NCBI GenBank assembly: GCA_021613335.1
Contig: JAJTWR010000284.1
Location: 238,501-302,500, forward strand
Direction: 5' to 3'
DNA: 64,000 bases
Source of the DNA: Whitmania pigra
Taxonomy: Eukaryota > Annelida > Clitellata > Hirudinida > Haemopidae
Program-made: the position numbers and the translations under genes
The notes under the pieces: model-generated
What the model saw: the letters and a program-made list of their open reading frames with translations, nothing else
The model's database searches: none
What the model was told of the DNA's origin: nothing
Shown: piece after piece, positions 1-12,211 of the stretch
Position numbering within the stretch: the first letter of the stretch is position 1
How the letters are laid out: the number at the start of each line of letters is the position of its first letter

Positions 1-148
1 ATTTAAATACAGAAACTTCGCAAATATTTCATTATGCAGCTTATGTTGAAGACAGTGAAAAATGGCGATCATTAAATAAACCATCGCAGAAATTATTATT
101 TAAGTTCGGCGTTCATGTTGCTGTAAAGGCGTTCTGCTGAATACAAAG

Positions 149-1612
149 ATGATCAAGATTCTCTTTTTGCTTGCACTCATCAGTTAGAAAACTTGATATA
201 AAATATTAGCGTAATAGAAATGTTGAAACTACTTTTCAGTTATTTAAATAGTATAAAGCTCTTAAAATGTAATTAATTCTAGCTTCCGCAAGGTCTGGAC
301 ACTGGGAAGAATGGATGGTCTATAAGAAAGAGTGTGGAACGGTTGAAAAGAGATGCGTGGCTGACTCTCTAAAGTTGGTGTCAGGGTTGGAGAACTAAGT
401 AACTTAGGAATGTTTAAAATGATTCCTTTTCAATTTGCAGTGAAATAAGTCCTATTTGTAAAAACGGCGAAAATTCATGCAGTGATCAGAGTGGTTTGTT
501 CATAATATCTTTAAAAATTTAATTTTCTACAAATATTATTTATTTAACTATTCTCAGTGACTTTAGTACATGCCAGTTGGGAAGAAGCAGTTACGAAAAT
601 AAACAAAACAATAAATCTAAAGATTCGAGATGAAACTAAGAAAGTTCCGATCATGATTTCCATGGATGGTACCAAATATCTTGTGAGACTGTAGTACATT
701 CTATTTATTATCAAATAATTTATCTCAACGTTACTATAAATAAAATTTATTTTTAAGTTAATGTTTAAGAAAATAATTCTTTTTAGATTTTCCAACGCAG
801 GATGAATGGTGAGGTTGGTTTTTACAGAAAATGGAATGATTACGTTGAAGGCTTTGGAAATCCAGAAGGAGAATATTGGATTGGTTAGTAAACTATTTTA
901 ATTAAATGTAACTTAATTAAATAATAATTAATTAACTTTAACCATTATTGTTTATTCTGTTAATATTTTTAAAGAGGACGATCTTCGTAATTCTTAATCC
1001 AGGACTTAGAGCGTTGAATATTTTAACCTCAAGTGGAAGCTTTGACATGACGGTGTTTCTGCAGAGCTTCAACAACACTCAAGTTTTTGCCCATTACAGC
1101 ACATTCCAAGTAGAAGGTCCTGACACAAACTACAAACTTAAAGTCGGTGGATACAGTGGAACGGCAGGTTAAATTTTAAATAATTCTTGAATTTTATATA
1201 ATTTAAAAATTAATAATATAAGAGTGGAATTGCAGACATGTTTTGTAAATGTGTTCTTTTAACAATTCATAGATAATGGATTTAAATTTAACAATTGCTA
1301 TTTGAAATAAAAACAAAGACTCAATTTGTTTGATTTTTTGATTGCATTTGATTCGTAGGAGATGCTATGGGTCCTCAAAACAACATGATGTTTTCCACTC
1401 AAGACAAAGATCACGATACCTGGAGTGACAACTGTGCGGCTAAGTTCAGAGGAGCCTGGTGGTACTCTGCCTGTCACAGTAGCAACCTGAATGGAATCTA
1501 TTACGATGCCCCTGGAAACCACAGCAGTTATGCAGATGGAATTAATTGGTATCAATTTATGGGACATCATGTATCCATGAAAAAAGCAGTCATGGCATTG
1601 TCCTTGAAATAA
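149..1612 (+). CDS. Secreted fibrinogen-related domain (FReD) protein A
   Basis: Seven exons: 149-182, 283-373, 441-493, 558-682, 787-883, 1003-1167, 1359-1612. They join to 819 nt, 272 aa. Every junction is GT-AG and exon phases match the two paralogs. Exon 1 encodes a signal peptide starting [11 protein letters not shown]. Exons 2-3 encode a short cysteine module (four Cys) containing [15 protein letters not shown]. The rest is a fibrinogen C-terminal-type domain: [25 protein letters not shown], a Ca-site-like [12 protein letters not shown], and the Cys pair in [16 protein letters not shown] followed by SNLNG. The usual first FReD disulfide and the GGGWT stretch are missing. There is no collagen or coiled-coil stem. 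Such domains usually bind sugars or acetylated ligands in innate recognition; that role is inferred here. AATAAA signals lie about 80 and 125 nt past the stop. The gene is convergent with FReD B. Confidence 0.88.
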
Positions 1613-1984
1613 ACCATGTTTGAATCCAATGGAATTTTTGATTATAATATATAATATTGGTATAATGTAATAATAATGTTATATTATATTAATAAATAAT
1701 TTAAGCATTTATTTGTAAAGACATTTTTTAGAATTAATAAAAGCCTTCATTTTAGTTATTTCTCTTTTATTAGTCATGCAAGTAATGGTTCTGGAAAATT
1801 TGTGTTCACTCTTAGCTAAAAATTGTAATAAATATAGTATAAAAACAACTCTTGAATTAGTTTTATTTAATTTAGTTAATAATAATTGTTTATTTCAAAC
1901 AAATGTTTCCTAACCATAAATTGCGGTCAAGAACAGTAAGGCATGTAAGGACTAAGCACAACTTGAGTAAACTTTCTGGGTTTG

Positions 1985-2291
1985 TGTCAGCTTCCATATA
2001 ATTTATAAACTTCAAAATAATTTCTAAACTTCCATATAATTTATAAGCTTCCACATAATTTATAAGCTTCCATATAATTTATAAGCTTCCATATAACTTG
2101 TAACATATAATTTATATGCTTCCATATAATTTATATGCTTCCATATAATTTATATGCTTCCATATAATTTATAAACTTCAAAATAATTTCTAAACTTCCA
2201 TATAATTTATAAGCTTCCACATAATTTATAAGCTTCCATATAACTTGTAAGCTTCCATATAATTTATATGCTTCCATATAATTTATAAGCT
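1985..2291. repeat. AT-rich minisatellite with higher-order structure
   Basis: Tandem units of about 19 bp, variants of CTTCCATATAATTTATAAG. A variant block containing CTTCAAAATAATTTCTAAA occurs at about 2009 and again at about 2175. The array therefore also has a higher-order repeat of roughly 166 bp. Confidence 0.88.
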
Positions 2292-2825
2292 TTCTGTATT
2301 TGGTCAAAAGTTAATTAAATGGTCCTGATTTAAATGCTCCGAATTCAGCTGATTAGTCACTATTTCGTAAAATTATTAAAGCTATTTGATACTATTAAAT
2401 GTTTTCAACGATCATATTTTTGTCCAAATCACAAATCGAATAATTAAAATCTGCAATAATCTACCTAATTGCACTGTTTCAGCTAGCACCCATAGTCGCT
2501 TCACCTCAGTTCTCAATGAAAATGACTTGTCACCTTTTCTCGTTTACTACTGAATGAACCTCTCGTTTCTTTCCTCAATGTTTTGCTGTTTGATAGTGGG
2601 CAGGTAAGAGGCTTCGGTCCTCTACCCACTTAATAAAATAAAAAAATACCGCGTGTACAATTATTCATAATTATAATGCAAGTGTAAAAGTAATTTATGT
2701 AGTTGAAAATTCTAGCATTTTAAGTAAAGTGCAATTTATAACCACAACCTTACTACAATCTGTGTGAAATTACAGGTAGAACGAGATGTTGCGCTTCGCC
2801 CGCCTATTAAACAGACATGGGATCA

Positions 2826-2935
2826 AGTCTCGAGTAGAAGTACAAGTGCAAGTACTCAAGGTCCAAGTACAAGTACTCGAGATTCAATCAATTACAAGTA
2901 CAGATAGTTATGAATAAGTACTTTACAAGTACATT
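2826..2935. repeat. CAAGTA-rich segment with inverted arms
   Basis: CAAGTAC and related hexamers recur several times, bounded by TCTCGAGTA and TACTCGAGA as 9-bp inverted arms. Arrays like this occur as subterminal repeats in some hAT-type DNA transposons, but no transposase or target duplication is visible, so the origin is open. Confidence 0.45.
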
Positions 2936-3200
2936 TTAGTATGACAATATTTAGACAATATTTTAAACAATAAAAACATTGGTAACAGCAACATTATTAA
3001 GAAGTCATTAATAAACAATAGGAATTGTATTGCTCGAAGGAAAATGACATCGGATGTATTTGAAAATTTTATTAAATTTAATCAAGTCTTCATAAAAGCA
3101 TTACTGAGTTAGTAAATAGTTACTAATAGTTATATAGTAAAATTGTTTATCACCAATTTTCTAAAAGTAAAATGTGACTGAAATTGAACTTTCAATGGAT

Positions 3201-4673
3201 TCAAGGAAAAGTATATTTCAAAGACAATGCCATGACTGCTTTCTTCATGGAAACGTGGTATCCCATGAATTGATACCAGTTCACGCCATCTGCAAATTTG
3301 CTGTGATTTCCTGGAGCTGGGTAATAGTATCCATTCAGGTTGCTAGTGTGGCAAGCACGATACCACCAGGCTCCTCTGAACGTAACGGCACAGTTACCAC
3401 CGTCAGTATCGTGATCCTGGTCTTCTGTGGAAAACATCATGTTGTTTTGAGGACCCATGCCATCTCCTAAGAATTAAATGCAATCCAAAATGAAGCATTT
3501 CCATATCATTAATAGCATTAACTAATATAACAAGCAATTTAAACCTAATATTTATGAGTAGTTAAAGTGAAACAAAATTTAAAACATTGCTGCAGCCTGT
3601 AGGCCATTAATATATTTTTAAAATGAACATCTTTTTGTTTATATTTATTAATATAAATTTATAAATTATAAGTCTTACCCGCCGTGCCACTATAATCACC
3701 AACGGTAAGGTTGTATTTACTTTCAGGACCACCAACTTTAAAAGTGCCATAATGAGCAAATGCCTGTGTGTTGTTGAAGCTTTCCAGAAATACAGTCATA
3801 TCAAACTTTCCAGTTGAAGTTAAAATATTTAATGCCCTGAGTCCTAAGAATATTAAATGAATGGTTAAGAATATAAACTGGATAGCTTAATCCAACAATA
3901 CAAGAAATTAAAATTTTAATAAAATAATTAATTAACCAATCCAATAATCTCCTTCTGGATTTCCAAAGCCACCAACGTAATCATCCCATTTTCTGAAGAA
4001 ATCAACCTCGCCATTCATCCTGCGTTGGATTATCTGAAACAGTAAATGCAACAATTCCAATAAAAAGTCATTACAATTATGCAACAAATTATTGATCAAA
4101 ATTTTTTTAAATTTAAAGTCTCACAAGATATTTTAATCCGTCTAGAGAAATCATGATCGGAACTTTCTTTGTCTCTAGTCCGATCTTTAGATTAATAGTT
4201 TTGTCTATTTTTGTTGTGGCCTTTTCCCAACTGGAATAGACTGTCACTGAGGTTAATTAAACAAATGTTTATAGGGCATGTAAATATTTGCAGAATACTT
4301 TTCTGTAAAATCTTAGGTCGTTTAAAAATGATAAGTCAATTAAAACTCAACCAATCTGGTCGCTGCAAATCTCTTGGTTGCTTTCGCAAGTAGGTTGTAT
4401 ATCACTGAAGATTGTAATTGTAATTATATAATTCTAAAAATAATTTCTGCTTAATATTATTACAATTGACAACAACTTTGGTGAGTCAGCCACGCATCTC
4501 TTTTCCAATGTTCCACAATCTTTTCTGTAGACCATCCATTCTTCCCAATGTCCTGCACTGGCATACGCTATGGAAATATTTTGTTATATTGGCATATTTT
4601 AGTTTTGAATGGTTATTTTAAACCAGTTAATAAAGTTACTGATGAGCTGTATTAAAAGGAAAAACTTTATCAT
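3201..4673 (-). CDS. Secreted fibrinogen-related domain (FReD) protein B
   Basis: Minus-strand exons in order: 4640-4673, 4477-4567, 4352-4404, 4125-4246, 3937-4033, 3679-3843, 3201-3466. They join to 828 nt, 275 aa, with GT-AG junctions and the same phases as FReD A. The signal peptide starts [11 protein letters not shown]. The cysteine module contains [15 protein letters not shown]. The FReD part has [38 protein letters not shown] and [14 protein letters not shown]. The Trp of the HDTW motif is replaced by Asp-Gly-Gly, which could alter the calcium-site loop. The C-terminus extends four residues (YTFP) past the LSLK end of A. It is a secreted lectin-like protein by inference. It lies tail-to-tail with A and head-to-tail with C. 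Confidence 0.88.
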
Positions 4674-5649
4674 CGTTGTTCCGCAGCACGATTTTCTAAT
4701 AAAATTCTCAAAATCGAATGCACTATAGCATTGCTTTATATGTGAAGCCGTTTGAATAAATTGACATTCTGTTCAACTCGTTTCAACTTGATTGAATAAT
4801 GACAGACACGTTTGCAAAGTCGATATAACCATATATTATCAAAACAAAAAATGATTTAGATTTGACTTTTAGACTAGACTGAGTTTTGTCGTAATTTTAT
4901 TATTTAACATTATTATTTTTGTCTTTGAACATATCATTATTGAGTCTTTAGTTATTATTTCAAGGTATTGTTACTACTTAATTTCGTTCACTCTTTGCAT
5001 TCTATATAATTCAATGTACAATCTCAAACAATTGATATCTTTCAAACAAAAAAAAATACAACGGCATTCAAATTGGGCTGAATCTTAAATATCGTTTCAT
5101 GACATTTCACAGCAGATGTGCATGGCTCAAGAAGAATGATTCAGGGAAACTACATTTCTATTTACAATTAGCCGATATTTAAAGTGTGACAATTACACAA
5201 CCAATCATCATTTTAGCTAATCATCATTTTAGTCATTAAAGCCTGGAAATATTTAATTTTAAATACTAATATGAGATGATTTTTATGATTTACTGCAATT
5301 TTATTAAGTCTCGAAGTTTTTTCATTTCATTCCAATGCCAATCCAAAGCCATGAGGTGGGACTTTAATGAAGCTGTGATTGAAATGCTTACGCTTTTGTG
5401 TTGGTAGAAAAAAAATTATTAATTATAAAATAATGTAACTATTTAAAGTAAAATTGCTTCACTATTTTTGAAAGATGGAAACTTAATAAAATTATAAATC
5501 AGCTTATTAATATTTTATATCAACTCATCAATATCCCATTATCCAGTGAAGTTTATTATTATTATTATTACAACATAACAATTTTGTTTTAATAGGTTAG
5601 TCATTAATTTTCAGAAAATAAAATAAATTATTTTTAAAATGAAAATAGT
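4674..5649. other. Spacer between FReD B and FReD C
   Basis: AT-rich, with no coding segment that matches the FReD exons and no other gene seen. A TTTATT at 5552 could serve as the minus-strand polyadenylation signal of FReD C. Confidence 0.6.
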
Positions 5650-6889
5650 CTATCTCAAGGACAATGCCATTATTGCTTTCTTCATTGACACTTGATGACC
5701 CATGAATGGATACCAATTCACACCGTCAGCAAAATTGCTATGATTTCCTGGACCATCGTAATAATTTCCATTCAGGTTGCTGCGATGGCAATCGGAATAC
5801 CACCAGGCTCCTCTGAACTTAACTGCACAGTTGTCATTCCATGTATCGTGATCCTGGTCTTGGGTAGAAAACATCATGTTGTTTTGATATGCCATTCCAT
5901 CACCAGCAGTGCCACTGTAGGCACCAACACTAAGTTTGTAAAAACTTTCAGGACCATCAACTTGAAATGTGTCATAACGAGCATACACTTGGGTGTTATT
6001 GAAGCTCTCCAGAAATACAGTCATATCAAACTTTCCAGTTGATGTTAAAATGTTCAATGCCCTGAGTCCTTTGGAGGAAAATAAATAGGAGGTTTACTTG
6101 AAGAAAGAATTGACATTTGCTAAGTAACTACAGCAGGAAGTTTAACACATTTTAAATGATGTAATGAATTACCAATCCAATATTCTCTTTCTGGATTTCC
6201 AAAACCATCAACATAATCATTCCATTTTCTGTAAAAGCTCATCTCTCCGTTCAATCTTCGTTGGAAAATCTAAAATGAATTATTTATTTGAAAACAAATA
6301 ATTATTATGATAATTATGTGATAGTTATTAAAGTAATGATATTTTTAGATCAACTTTTTATGGATATATTTCTCACAAGATACATTTTGCCATCTACAGA
6401 AATCATGATCGGAACTTTTTTGGTTTCACTTCCAATCTTTAGATGAACTGTACCACCTAATTTCGCAATGGCTTCCTCCCAACTCAGATATACCAAAGTC
6501 GCTGAGAGAAACTAAGCGAATGTTTTTAAAATATACAAAATTATAAACTGTTCAAAACCAACTATCTTGAGCATTGCAAATCTGCTCGATACTCTCACAA
6601 GTAGGATGTACTTCACTGCAGAATGTAATGACAAATTATGTACTTCAAAACTATTTTATGTGAAATATTTCAGCTGATATTTCGTTTTTTGGCACTAACT
6701 TGGGGGAGTCAGCCACGCATCTTTTTTCAACTGTCCCACAATCTTTTCGATAAACCATCAATTCTTCCCAATGCCCAGCACAGGCGTAGGCTAAAGATAA
6801 ATCTCATTTGAGGCTTGAACAAATATGCAAAACAAGTTTATGTTCTTACCGACAAACATTGATATAGAGAGAAATTTCATTATCAGCAT
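5650..6889 (-). CDS. Secreted fibrinogen-related domain (FReD) protein C
   Basis: Minus-strand exons: 6850-6889, 6700-6790, 6563-6615, 6377-6501, 6173-6269, 5650-6068. They join to 825 nt, 274 aa. The first ATG gives a signal peptide (MLIMKFLSISMFV); a second in-frame ATG lies nine bases downstream. The cysteine module ([15 protein letters not shown]) carries an extra Cys near its start compared with A and B. The FReD part includes IFQRRLNGEMSFYRKW, DQDHDTWNDNCAV and AWWYSDCHRSNLNG. The last exon is continuous across SGTAGDGM, the point where A and B have an intron, so C lost that intron or A and B gained it. It probably acts outside the cell in recognition or agglutination, inferred from the family. 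Confidence 0.88.
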
Positions 6890-9476
6890 CCTGGCGTGCT
6901 TAATTGTCTTCCGATACCTTCGTCAGAAATAACTGTGAAAAGCAAAGATATTTTGTTTATTCATACTATTCACTGAACGGAACCTATTGATAATCTATTT
7001 TCACCTTATTTGCGCTTGATTAAGTAATGGCAGGCTCGTGTGTCAAAGTTCGATAAAATCTGACACCGCCCCAAAAATATTCTCAAGGCATTTAAAGGAG
7101 CATTGATTATGCATTATTTTTATTTATCTATTAACTAATCAAATTATTATAAATATTATTAACGTTACAGTAATCTTCAAAATCATTTGGCGTTATATAT
7201 CTAAAATTAATTTTTAATGTTTTATTGAGAATGTTAACGCACAGTTTAAGAATTCCATACTTCAGTGAGAAATCAACCATATTGCTTCATAATATTTTAT
7301 AGATTATTTTAACGGCATATAAAGCAAAAATCTTGGCTCCATTTAAATTTTAATTAACACTTTAAATAATAAGCACAAAAATGTTCCAAATCGTAACATG
7401 AAACAACTTTTATTTAACATTTGAATGTTTATGGCTTCAACTTAAGGACATTTTAAGAATTTTATGAGCCAGTGGAGAAATTCTGCTGGATGTTGATAAG
7501 CATGGAGGAAAGTGACGATGAATTGGTTCATTTTGAACGGATGAAATGATGAATTCATATTTTCGATTTACATCAGCAATATTCTCAAATATCAAGAATG
7601 TTTTGTTGTTCAAAAGACGTTTCTAGAAATAAATAAATCATTTAACAAAATCAAAAGCGACAACAAAAAGCATTGTAATTGGATTCATTTGGAACCTATT
7701 TGATTGCAATGGATAAATTGTGTCAGAGTTACAATGGCCCAGGGCTATAAATGTTTGAATAAATTTCTAAGAAACGATCTAAACGTCACGCGGAATAATA
7801 AGCCATTCAGATTCTTTAGTTTTCGGATTTTCGGAAAATAAAACCTTTATGGGCGACATGAGATTAGGCATTGTTAAGGTGCAGTTCGTGAACTGCCAAG
7901 ATTGGTCAAATTGTTACCGATTACATCATTTCACGACAATTTCCAAGGGTGGTCGAGGTGTTAAAAGTTTACGACGGATAACATTAGATCTTCAGATACG
8001 AATTAACATAAACATATTTACTCGTTATTATGTCATTTTAATGTAATTACGCTTTTAATTTAAATAAAAAAATCAATCATAAAGAGAAAGTGACGAAAGG
8101 ACAGAAAAGCGGTAGTCGATCAAACACCCATCAAAAAATCAAAAGAAAAAAAAAGTGGTTTTAAAAAGAAAGGGCAGAGATTATTTCACTTTGGAAGCCA
8201 TGTAGTGTGATCATATTCCTTGGCATGCCGACCGTTTTTCTGAAATGAACATGGAGATGTAATAAAGATGAAAACATTTGCGTCCCTCCCTGTTTAGCGG
8301 AGCCAACTCGGCTAAAACCATTCGACGAAACACCGACATAGTCGTTTAAAAAATTAAAAAAAAATTTTTTTAATTATTATTTGTAAAATTAAACAGTGTT
8401 GCACTTTTAGAGTGGGTAAACCTATGATATTATTTGAATTTTTAATTTTGTATTGTAAAATGTTTAATGTTTCACTTTGCAAAATGATTACTGATTAAGA
8501 TACGGTAAATAGAAATAACATATGCAACAGATATTGATAATTTTAATATTACTTACATATTTGTTGAAAATTTCAAAGCATCTAATTGTTAAAATTTAAA
8601 TCGATAAAATATCAAATTTAATTCTTTAGTAGAGAAATCATTAAGAAGCATTTTCTAACCAAAAAACTTTCTAAAGCGTTCAAACTGGAAAACAATTTGA
8701 AAGTGGATTTGAAACATTCACTCGACAATAAAAATAATATTAAATACATTTAGATTAATAAATTAACTTATTTAGATTAATTATTAATTTAATTTAAACA
8801 AGTTAATTTAATAAATTGATTAAATAAATAAAATAAATAAACGATTATATATTCGTTTTCAACTTAATTTATTTTTCAAAGTAATTACTTCTCACCAACT
8901 GAAAGTGTTCGGACAAAGTGGCAACCAAAATGACTCCTATTGTCGTATTTCGACAACTCTTCAGAAGTCAATTTACTCTCGTTACAAAACCGAATCTCTT
9001 GAAGTTGAGGCACAAATTTTGCTAAACTGTTTGTCAAGTTTCTTCTTGAAGAAGCTGTTACAAAACAGTATAGATCTTGATTTCGATCAAGAATACCTGT
9101 TCTATAAATATCATCCTCTTGGGCAAAAAATCATTATCAGCTAAAGATGATTACAGTCATCACCGATGATGATTAAAGTCGTTGGTGATGATATCGATAT
9201 ATCAAGAATCTTTTATCAATAAACTGCCTTTTCATGGTCGAATAATTCTCCTCATTGGTTTGGACAAGATGGAATGGCTTTAATGAAGAGCGTTCGCATT
9301 GCGTCGCAATCGATTTTGACGGCAATTTGTCACAATATGTCGGTGAGTTTGCGGCAATATAAACTCATTATCGCTTTTAATGAAGACCTCTCGTGATGTC
9401 ATTGGGGTAGTATCACCGTCTGAGTAATGATATGGCAGGCATCCTTTTAACCTTACTGTGTATAACCAGCTTACAC
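6890..9476. other. Gene-poor AT-rich spacer
   Basis: No gene is supported. Short open frames near 7849-8046 and 8905-9144 show no recognisable motif or splice context. The stretch is AT-rich unique-looking sequence with short A/T runs. Confidence 0.6.
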
Positions 9477-9477
9477 T

Positions 9478-9552
<75 letters not shown>

Positions 9553-9556
9553 GTCA

Positions 9557-9607
<51 letters not shown>

Positions 9608-9670
9608 TCGTCGTCGTCGTCATCATCATCATCATCATCATAATCATCATCATCATCATCATCATCATCA
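9477..9670. repeat. Compound ATC / GTCATC / GTC microsatellite
   Basis: Pure ATC triplets change to GTCATC hexamers, then to a pure GTC block, then back to ATC. Frames through it read as poly-His, poly-Ser or poly-Arg and are artefacts of the repeat. Confidence 0.97.
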
Positions 9671-10258
9671 AGAACAGATCTCTCTGCACCAGTCTACAAT
9701 TATTAGTTCAGATGTACCAGTTCTATGATTTCATCGGAATAAAAAAAAGTTTTTGTTAGTAAATTTTATTATAAAAATAACTCTTAACTATTGAAACATA
9801 CCTTAATAATCTTTTATTTTATCGAGTTTAGAATATTTAAAAACTAGCTCAGTCTCTTTCAGCATGCCAAATAGTTGGTAGACCTAATAAGTTGTACTCG
9901 AATAGATTTTCAAGTTCAATGGAGCGTGCAGATTGAAAAATCACGCGTGCGCAAAGACCTTCTCCAGAAAGTGACTCCATGGTCACGCTCGACAGGACAC
10001 GGAGGTCGAACAAATAAGATGTTGGATGCTCCTTTATTAAATGCATGACGTCATAATGTTCTTAAATCCTTGCGGAAATGTTTTTGGACATTTCTTTCTT
10101 TCTTTGGTTTTTCAATTTTTGTTCGTCTGATCATTCGTAAGTCTCAACGAAAGAGGATGCAATAAACAAGATTAGGAGAAACTATGCGGAAAAACACGAG
10201 ATTTTATTTGCAACTTGTCTTAATGTTTATTAATCGTTGTGACGGGTAATCGTTATTC
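9671..10258. other. Spacer without recognised features
   Basis: Nothing coding or repetitive is recognised between the ATC/GTC array and the SINE. Confidence 0.5.
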
Positions 10259-10500
10259 AGGGGTGCAGGTTAGCCGAATGGGTTACGTGCCTTGATACAG
10301 CGGTAATGGCAACAGTCGTAATGTGTCGTGTTCGAAACCCAGCCTGCACTGGCGCCAGCGCCCTAAAGAAGGAGCGCTATATAAATTGTTTCAAGTGGCG
10401 CCTCTGACAGCTATTTGTGAAAGGGATATTAATAAAATATACGCCTCTGACGCTTTGCATATGGCTCAATTAAGCAAGATGCTATATAAATGAAGTACAA
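10259..10500 (+). mobile_element. tRNA-derived SINE (copy 1)
   Basis: The head resembles a tRNA-type RNA polymerase III promoter, with an A-box-like TAGCCGAATGGG at 10271-10282 and a B-box-like GTTCGAAACCC at 10330-10340. A body follows that includes GGAGCGCTATATAAATT near 10371. Downstream are GGCGCCTCTGAC (about 10398) and CGCCTCTGACGCT (about 10443), both of which also occur in the 3' end of the intact LINE at 25979-29160. The unit is therefore probably a SINE that uses, or is fused to, a LINE-related tail. The 3' boundary is uncertain. The motif GCTCAATTAAGCAAGATGC near 10467 recurs near 10971. Confidence 0.7.
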
Positions 10501-11870
10501 TAATTCACTCATTACTCAATTATCTATTATATACATTTATCAATGTATCAGTCATAACTTATTGATCTATTTAATTCTAGTTTAGCATTTAATTAATTTA
10601 AAAAGCACATTAATGTCTATTTTTTACAAATTCTTTTTTTTTCAAATGCAAATTAAGCGAGGATTAAAAACATAAGTCTCCGGCTTTAATCATTCGAAAG
10701 AATTTGTTTCACTTTGTAGGACTTTCGCTAAGCATTCCATTTTAAGTGTACCTCATTAAAAAATGAAAATAATTATTTTAATTCTATGGGAAGAAAACTA
10801 ATTTTAGTTTATATTTAGCTGCAAACCAAACTTATGAAAAACAACCTTTGCATTTTATTTACACGCCCTTTTATTGGATTCCCCAGGGGAGTGGCAAGCG
10901 TAGAGACCTGATTGGTCGACATTGTCACGTGCTTTGCCATCCCAACGAGAGGGTCGTTACCTTGAAATACGCTCAATTAAGCAAGATGCCATAATTTTCT
11001 ACAGACACGGTAAACGCCCTATGATGTCATCTTTGTGGAAATATTAATATTAATATCATTTCTTACATTTGAGAGAAATATTATTAATTGTATCAATCTT
11101 TTAATTTTTTTAATATTCAATATTTAAAAAAAAAATAAATCATAAACGTTTATATAATAATATTTATACCATTTTTAAAAACAACTTTATCATTCGTAGC
11201 TATAATTTAAATGTACTAAAATTAATATTCAATTCAGTATCGCCAGAGTTAGAAAATTCTATTTAATTGTAATTAAATGCAGTTAAATGATTGAATTTAC
11301 ATTTAACTTTATGAAAATAAACTTAAATAAATTTATTTTGTCTAATTTTTAATTTATTACATTTTTTTTATTACATGTTGACTGCCTCTGCTATGTACAT
11401 ATACTGCGTTACAGTGCAGTGTCATCCTAAACCTAGGATAAAAAAAGATTTTATATTCAAAAGCGGACACAGATTTGAGTAAGAGAGAATCAAATAAATT
11501 GATAAAAATGCATGGATTTCATAAATTATCAGAACATTCCGAGTATAATTTTGATGTCCATCAAGCTCCTGATGGATGCGCTAAAATTGAGCGACGACGT
11601 TGAATTTCGTCGAAACTGATTATGATCCGTGACTAGAGTTAACAAACTTTTTTTGAGGAAATAATATAAATTTTATTCTAAATATTCGCTTTCATAATAT
11701 GAATGAATGCAAAAGCAAATTATTTAAAAAAATGGTCGACGTTATAGGTGCTGAGTTTAAATTGAGTTTGGAAATTTAGATTGAAGAAAGTTTCACGACA
11801 AACACAAGCGTCAAATGTAATTTGAAGTTTTTCTTAGAATTATCGAATAGGTTAATATAATCGGTAATAT

Positions 11871-11872
<2 letters not shown>
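10501..11872. other. Spacer with one dispersed 19-bp repeat
   Basis: No gene is seen. GCTCAATTAAGCAAGATGC near 10971 repeats a motif of the SINE downstream region. The rest is AT-rich. Confidence 0.5.
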
Positions 11873-11906
<34 letters not shown>

Positions 11907-11925
11907 GTTATTATTATTATTATTA

Positions 11926-11993
<68 letters not shown>

Positions 11994-12021
11994 TATTATT
12001 ATTATTATTATATTATTATTA

Positions 12022-12056
<35 letters not shown>

Positions 12057-12095
12057 TTATTATTCTTATTATTATTATTAGTATTATTATTATTA

Positions 12096-12150
<55 letters not shown>

Positions 12151-12175
12151 GTTATTATTATTATTATTATTATTA

Positions 12176-12210
<35 letters not shown>
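11873..12210. repeat. ATT trinucleotide microsatellite
   Basis: About 340 bp of ATT triplets with occasional single-base slips and GTT or CTT variants. Confidence 0.97.

Positions 12211-12211
<1 letters not shown>

Larger units (their letters stand above)
1613..3200. other. Intergenic spacer between convergent FReD A and B
   Basis: No gene is seen. It holds the polyadenylation signals of FReD A (AATAAA near 1691 and 1737), a minisatellite (1985-2291), a short hairpin-forming stretch near 2594-2630 (GTGGG...CCCAC arms), a CAAGTA-rich segment near 2826-2935 and a TTTATT at 3068 that may be the polyA signal of FReD B on the minus strand. Confidence 0.7.

Noticed and set aside
4630..4670. Hammerhead ribozyme core (CTGATGA)
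   Set aside because: No matching GAAA with flanking stems; the motif lies over the FReD B first exon edge.
9432..9728. His/Arg-rich 98-codon frame
   Set aside because: ATC/GTC microsatellite read in one frame; no unique coding sequence around it.
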